This document shows positions 60,437 to 64,000 of a stretch of 64,000 bases of DNA, one piece after another. Origin of the DNA: Dyella sp. S184 (GTDB lineage: Bacteria; Pseudomonadota; Gammaproteobacteria; Xanthomonadales; Rhodanobacteraceae); the NCBI RefSeq assembly GCF_009766065.1, contig NZ_LMUE01000003.1, forward strand, positions 230,809-294,808, written 5' to 3'. Within the stretch, counting starts at the first letter, position 1. Each line of letters begins with the position of its first letter. Made by a program: the position numbers and the translations under genes. Under the pieces are notes generated by a model. The model was not told where the DNA came from. It made no database searches and was given only the letters and a program-made list of their open reading frames with translations.

Positions 60437-63400
60437 TTAGAACTTCTGCTGATAACGGAAGTACACGAAACGACCGATGTCATACGAGGCGTTGTAATCG
60501 TTGTAGCTGTCCGTACCCGAATTGAAGCCACCGCCGTAGATGTAGGGGCCCACGTGATTGAAGATGTTGTTGACGCCCAGCGAGATGGTGCCCTTCCACG
60601 GCGTATTCCAATGCACCTGCAGATCGTTGAAGGTGGCCGACGGCTGCTGCGTCAACGGCGTGATGCCGATGCCGGGCGCGTAGTAGTTCGGCAACGTGCA
60701 GGGGAACACCGTGGTCGTGGACGGCGGCGGATAGTCGCAATAGCCCTTGATCGGCGAGAAGTAGCGCACGGTCCAGTCCGCGCCGAAATTGCGGTAGGCC
60801 CAGCTGAGGGTGAGGTTGCCACGCACACGCCACACCGCACCATCGAGGTTGCCGTACGCGGTGCCCGCCGTGTACTGGACTGGCGCGCCTACGGTCGGTT
60901 GCACGTTGTTGCTCGCGATATAGGTACCCTGCAACCCCAGCTTGAAACGGCCGAAACTGTACTCGGGCAACATATAGTTCATCCCGAAATCCCAGCCGCG
61001 TTCCTTCAGCCAGCCCGCATTGACCTCCAGGTTCATCAGGTTGATGATCTGGCCGGCCAGTGGACCCGTGCCGCCCTCACGCTGGAACTGCGAGCACGCC
61101 GAGGTGATGTCGAACTGGTAGCAATCGGCCAGCACCTGGTCGTTGCTGATGCCGGTGATCAGGTTGCGGATGTTGTAATTCCACCAGTCGACCGTGGCAT
61201 TGAAACCCGGCAACCAGGACGGGCTATAGACCATGCCGATGTCGCCGTTGTAGGCGGTTTCCGGTTTCAGATTGATATTGCCGCCGTTGTAGCTGTTGGT
61301 GATGCCGCTCGCACCGGGGCCGAGAACCGGTTGACCCGTGATGTCTTTCTGGCGGAAATCGGCGGGCAACCCGGCGAGGCCGGCGATGCCGCTGCGACAA
61401 TTCTGCGCCACCGTCGCACTGTAGCCATACTCGCCTGGCCCATACACCGCATCGCAGGGGTCAGTAAAACCGCCGGCCAGGTAGAGTCCCTGATATAAAT
61501 CGTTGACCGTCGGCGCACGGAAATTGGTGCTGTAACTGGCGCGCACCATGAGGTCGTCGATCGGTTTCCAGGCCAGCTTGAAGGAGTTGTTGCGCGTGCT
61601 GCCGAAATTGCTGTAACCCGACCAGCGGCGCGCCACGTCGAGCGAGAGGCTTTGCGCACCGGGCAGATCTTTCAGTAGCGGCGCATAGGCTTCTACATAG
61701 CCCTCGTTGACGCTGAAGCCGCCATGGTTGGGTTGGACCGAATAGTCGCTGGAGTAACCTGCGGTCGCAAACGGATCGGTATCGTCGAAACCCGCTTCGG
61801 TACGATGCTGCACACCGGCCGCCACCGTGAGATCACCCGCGGGCAATTCGTAGACATTACCGCTGATGTCGGCGACGGCAGCTTTTTCGTCATAACCGGT
61901 GCGCTCGATATTGTTGATGGCAATGTAATTGAGCATCTGCTGGGTGACGTTGCCGAGCGGATTCAACGGCACGCATCCGGCGATCACATTGCCAGGGCTG
62001 CCGCACTGCACGACACCATTGGCGCCCATGAACGACGGCCCCAGCGCCTGCGTCGCATTGATCAGGTTGTACTGCCCGGGCCGGATGTCGACATCTCGGA
62101 TCTTGCTGTCGTAGTAGTAGGCATCCCAATTGAACGTGTGGTCGCCAAAACTGAAATCGCCTTCCAGGCCAACGCTATCGCGATAGTTCTTCGAGGTGCT
62201 GTCATTGGTGTACGGATTCTGCGGAAACAGTCGCACGAACTGCACCGCCTGCGGTGTCTGTCCCGGCGCGTTGTAGGGGTTGTAGTAGCTCTGCGCGGAA
62301 AGCAGCAAGGGGAACTGCGGCAGATTCGGCGGGTTGCTGGACTGGCCGCTGTACAGGTAACTCGGACCGCCGGCGCCGCCGTTCCAGCTCTGGTTGTAGC
62401 CGAGTTCGACATGCGCGGTGATGTGCTCGGTGACCTTGTAGCGATCGGAGAAATACAGGTTCTTGGTCTTGTTGGGGCTGAGGATGGTGCTCAGGTTGTT
62501 GTAGTTGTAGATCGACGATCCCGCATTGGCAAGGCTGGTGATATTGCCGTTCGCACTGTAGGTCGGCGGCCGATAAAACGAATAGTCGGCGAGATTGCCC
62601 GAATTGCCACCCGGATTCAGAATCAGCGTGTTGTCCCCGCTGAGATAGGGGTTCGGGAGCGGCGAATTGGAAATTTGACCGCCGTTCGGCGGCAGCGGGT
62701 TGAGTCCGAAGTAGGGGTAGTGATTGGTCTGGGGATACGCCGACCACGGACGGGCGCCACCCCAGACCGCCCCCTGGTACTGGTACGAGGCGCTCGCGAC
62801 CAGGGAGTTGTGTTCGCCGCTTGTCCCCCCGGTCACACTGAATTGGGTCTGGCTCCCGTCCCCGTGCGGTGCGTATTCACCGGCATAGGTGTCGAGCTCC
62901 ACCCCTTTGTAATTCTTGATGGTGATGATGTTGATCACACCGGCAATGGCGTCGGAGCCGTAGACCGCCGAAGCGCCACTGCCAAGGATGTCGATATGGT
63001 CGATGATCGAGACCGGAATCACGCTGACATCCGTATAGCCACCGTGCACGGCACCGATGCGCTGGCCGTCGACCAGGACCAGCGTGCGCTGTGCGCCAAG
63101 GCCGCGCAGATCGATGAAGGTGCCACCCTGGTTCGGACCCAGCGACGCGGCGTCGCCGCGGCTCAGATCAGGCGTTGCCGCCGAAGGAAGGTTCTGCAGC
63201 AACTGGCCGACGGTGGCAAAGCCCTGGCGCTCGATGTCCTGCTTCGTGATGGTGATGGTAGGTATCGCCGTTTCCATATCGACGCCGCGAATATTCGTGC
63301 CGGTCACGCTCACCTGCTGCATCTGCACCGCCTTCGGCGGCGGCGGGGTGGGACTTTTCTGCGATGAGGAACTCTGTTGCGGAGTGGAACTCTGGCCCGA

Positions 63401-63598
63401 ATTCGCCGGAGCCGCTGTGCTCGCGGCCCCCGCAGGCACGGTGGAGGTGTCGGTCTGCGCCCATGCGCCTCCGCCAATCGCCATGCCGCCGACGGCACAT
63501 GCCACCTGCATCATCGTCAACGACTTGCGGATGGACGCAGCCAGCAATTTCCTGCCTTGGCCATCGACGGTAAAAACATCATTCTTTTCAGCATGCAT
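60437..63598 (-). CDS. TonB-dependent outer membrane receptor
   Basis: 1053 residues. Signal (QVACAVGGMAIGGGAWAQTD), a Pro/Ser-rich N-terminal stretch, TonB-box-like VQMQQVSVTGTNIRG, plug domain (TITITKQDIERQGFATVGQL, GSGASAVYGSDAIAGVINII) and a large beta-barrel ending in the aromatic terminal strand RFVYFRYQQKF. Energy comes from TonB/ExbBD (not encoded here). In this locus it probably imports an oligosaccharide for the GH36 and GH35 enzymes. GGGAGAGG lies upstream of ATG 63598. Confidence 0.96.
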   Translation of the reverse strand: MHAEKNDVFTVDGQGRKLLAASIRKSLTMMQVACAVGGMAIGGGAWAQTDTSTVPAGAASTAAPANSGQSSTPQQSSSSQKSPTPPPPKAVQMQQVSVTGTNIRGVDMETAIPTITITKQDIERQGFATVGQLLQNLPSAATPDLSRGDAASLGPNQGGTFIDLRGLGAQRTLVLVDGQRIGAVHGGYTDVSVIPVSIIDHIDILGSGASAVYGSDAIAGVINIITIKNYKGVELDTYAGEYAPHGDGSQTQFSVTGGTSGEHNSLVASASYQYQGAVWGGARPWSAYPQTNHYPYFGLNPLPPNGGQISNSPLPNPYLSGDNTLILNPGGNSGNLADYSFYRPPTYSANGNITSLANAGSSIYNYNNLSTILSPNKTKNLYFSDRYKVTEHITAHVELGYNQSWNGGAGGPSYLYSGQSSNPPNLPQFPLLLSAQSYYNPYNAPGQTPQAVQFVRLFPQNPYTNDSTSKNYRDSVGLEGDFSFGDHTFNWDAYYYDSKIRDVDIRPGQYNLINATQALGPSFMGANGVVQCGSPGNVIAGCVPLNPLGNVTQQMLNYIAINNIERTGYDEKAAVADISGNVYELPAGDLTVAAGVQHRTEAGFDDTDPFATAGYSSDYSVQPNHGGFSVNEGYVEAYAPLLKDLPGAQSLSLDVARRWSGYSNFGSTRNNSFKLAWKPIDDLMVRASYSTNFRAPTVNDLYQGLYLAGGFTDPCDAVYGPGEYGYSATVAQNCRSGIAGLAGLPADFRQKDITGQPVLGPGASGITNSYNGGNINLKPETAYNGDIGMVYSPSWLPGFNATVDWWNYNIRNLITGISNDQVLADCYQFDITSACSQFQREGGTGPLAGQIINLMNLEVNAGWLKERGWDFGMNYMLPEYSFGRFKLGLQGTYIASNNVQPTVGAPVQYTAGTAYGNLDGAVWRVRGNLTLSWAYRNFGADWTVRYFSPIKGYCDYPPPSTTTVFPCTLPNYYAPGIGITPLTQQPSATFNDLQVHWNTPWKGTISLGVNNIFNHVGPYIYGGGFNSGTDSYNDYNASYDIGRFVYFRYQQKF

Positions 63599-63785
63599 TG
63601 AAATACCCTCTCCCGTGATTCGTTGTCACTCTGCGCAGACATGACGCTTCCCCTCTGCCGCAGGCGGTTATGAATACCCGTGGAAATTCCTCATCCCCAC
63701 GGACTTTTTTGCACCTTCACCAAATTTCAGACGCAGAACTCCGTGCCGGACCAGATAGAGGTCCGGTTTGATTCCGTGCTTTCAG

Positions 63786-64000
63786 TTAAGCCAGGCGGTG
63801 CACTCGAACTTGAGAGAGCAACGCCTCTACCGCCCGCCGTTCGACGAAGCCGGTTTCCTGACCCTGCGCATTGGCTGCCCCGCAAGCCACGCCCAAGCGC
63901 AAGGTCTCTTCCAAATTCATGCTCTGCGCCATGCCTACCGTCATGCCAGCCAGCAAGCAGTCGCCCGAACCCACTGTGTTGCGAACTTGTGCAAGCTCGA
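63786..64000 (-). CDS. PfkB-family sugar kinase, partial (5' end beyond window)
   Basis: Only the C-terminal 71 residues are present. The key PfkB signature RNTVGSGDCLLAGMTVGMAQ, with the catalytic Asp in GSGD, followed by LGVACGAANAQGQETG, indicates a sugar kinase of the LacC/FruK (1-phosphofructokinase or tagatose-6-phosphate kinase) type. First gene of the minus-strand glycan locus that is visible; it fits a role in metabolising galactose or GalNAc derivatives via tagatose phosphate. Gene continues beyond 64000. Confidence 0.88.
   Translation of the reverse strand, partial: ELAQVRNTVGSGDCLLAGMTVGMAQSMNLEETLRLGVACGAANAQGQETGFVERRAVEALLSQVRVHRLA

Overview
The window looks like chromosome from a GC-rich gammaproteobacterium of the Xanthomonadales, most likely Rhodanobacteraceae (Dyella, Rhodanobacter, Frateuria or Luteibacter type). 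This is inferred from gene content: a TonB-dependent receptor/glycosidase locus, leucine dehydrogenase beside isovaleryl-CoA dehydrogenase (iso-branched lipid metabolism), fused isobutyryl-CoA mutase, YXWGXW-repeat envelope proteins, a xanthomonad-type alpha-amino acid ester hydrolase, and many short intergenic repeat words. I see no rRNA, tRNA, CRISPR array, intact transposase or complete prophage. About 59 protein genes are supported. Most long reading frames opposite them are GC-driven shadows.

0-12.9 kb: a secreted Cys-containing protein, a SAM methyltransferase, an exported peroxiredoxin, an M61 peptidase with PDZ, a large propeller-sensor diguanylate cyclase, a DUF3617 protein, an ECF42-type sigma factor coupled to its YCII/DGPF partner, and a Tat-exported two-domain protein divergent from a LysR regulator. 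13-24 kb: two AT-richer paralogous lipoproteins, a coiled-coil membrane protein, an MHS-type MFS transporter, DUF4142, a sulfotransferase, a tightly overlapping AraC-VOC-DUF1801 operon, bactofilin with an overlapping zinc-ribbon gene, and a MocR regulator followed by a secreted protein related to the Tat protein above. 24-35 kb: MarC, alpha-amino acid ester hydrolase, a Tat/lipobox FAD oxidoreductase, MtfA, a proline-rich membrane protein, a solitary contractile tail sheath gene, a double SpoIIAA-like protein, and small or membrane proteins.

35.4-40.1 kb is an AT-richer accessory stretch: a small XRE regulator with a divergent small protein, a TPR protein, DUF805 and DUF3800. 40-45 kb holds an RDD membrane protein and a Cpx-like module (CpxP-like protein, response regulator, histidine kinase). 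45.4-49.1 kb is icmF, whose interdomain linker contains a REP/MITE-like palindromic element translated in frame; a second copy lies just upstream of the gene. Then follow a TetR-hydrolase pair, three tandem YXWGXW proteins, leucine dehydrogenase and isovaleryl-CoA dehydrogenase. 54.9-64 kb, all on the minus strand, is a glycan-utilisation locus: PfkB sugar kinase (cut by the window end), TonB receptor, GH36/27-clan alpha-galactosidase-like enzyme, metallophosphoesterase and GH35 beta-galactosidase.

The most unusual features are the repeat element domesticated inside icmF, the many short repeat words in almost every accessory intergenic gap with no transposase nearby, the orphan sheath gene, and a phosphoesterase inside a galactosidase locus.
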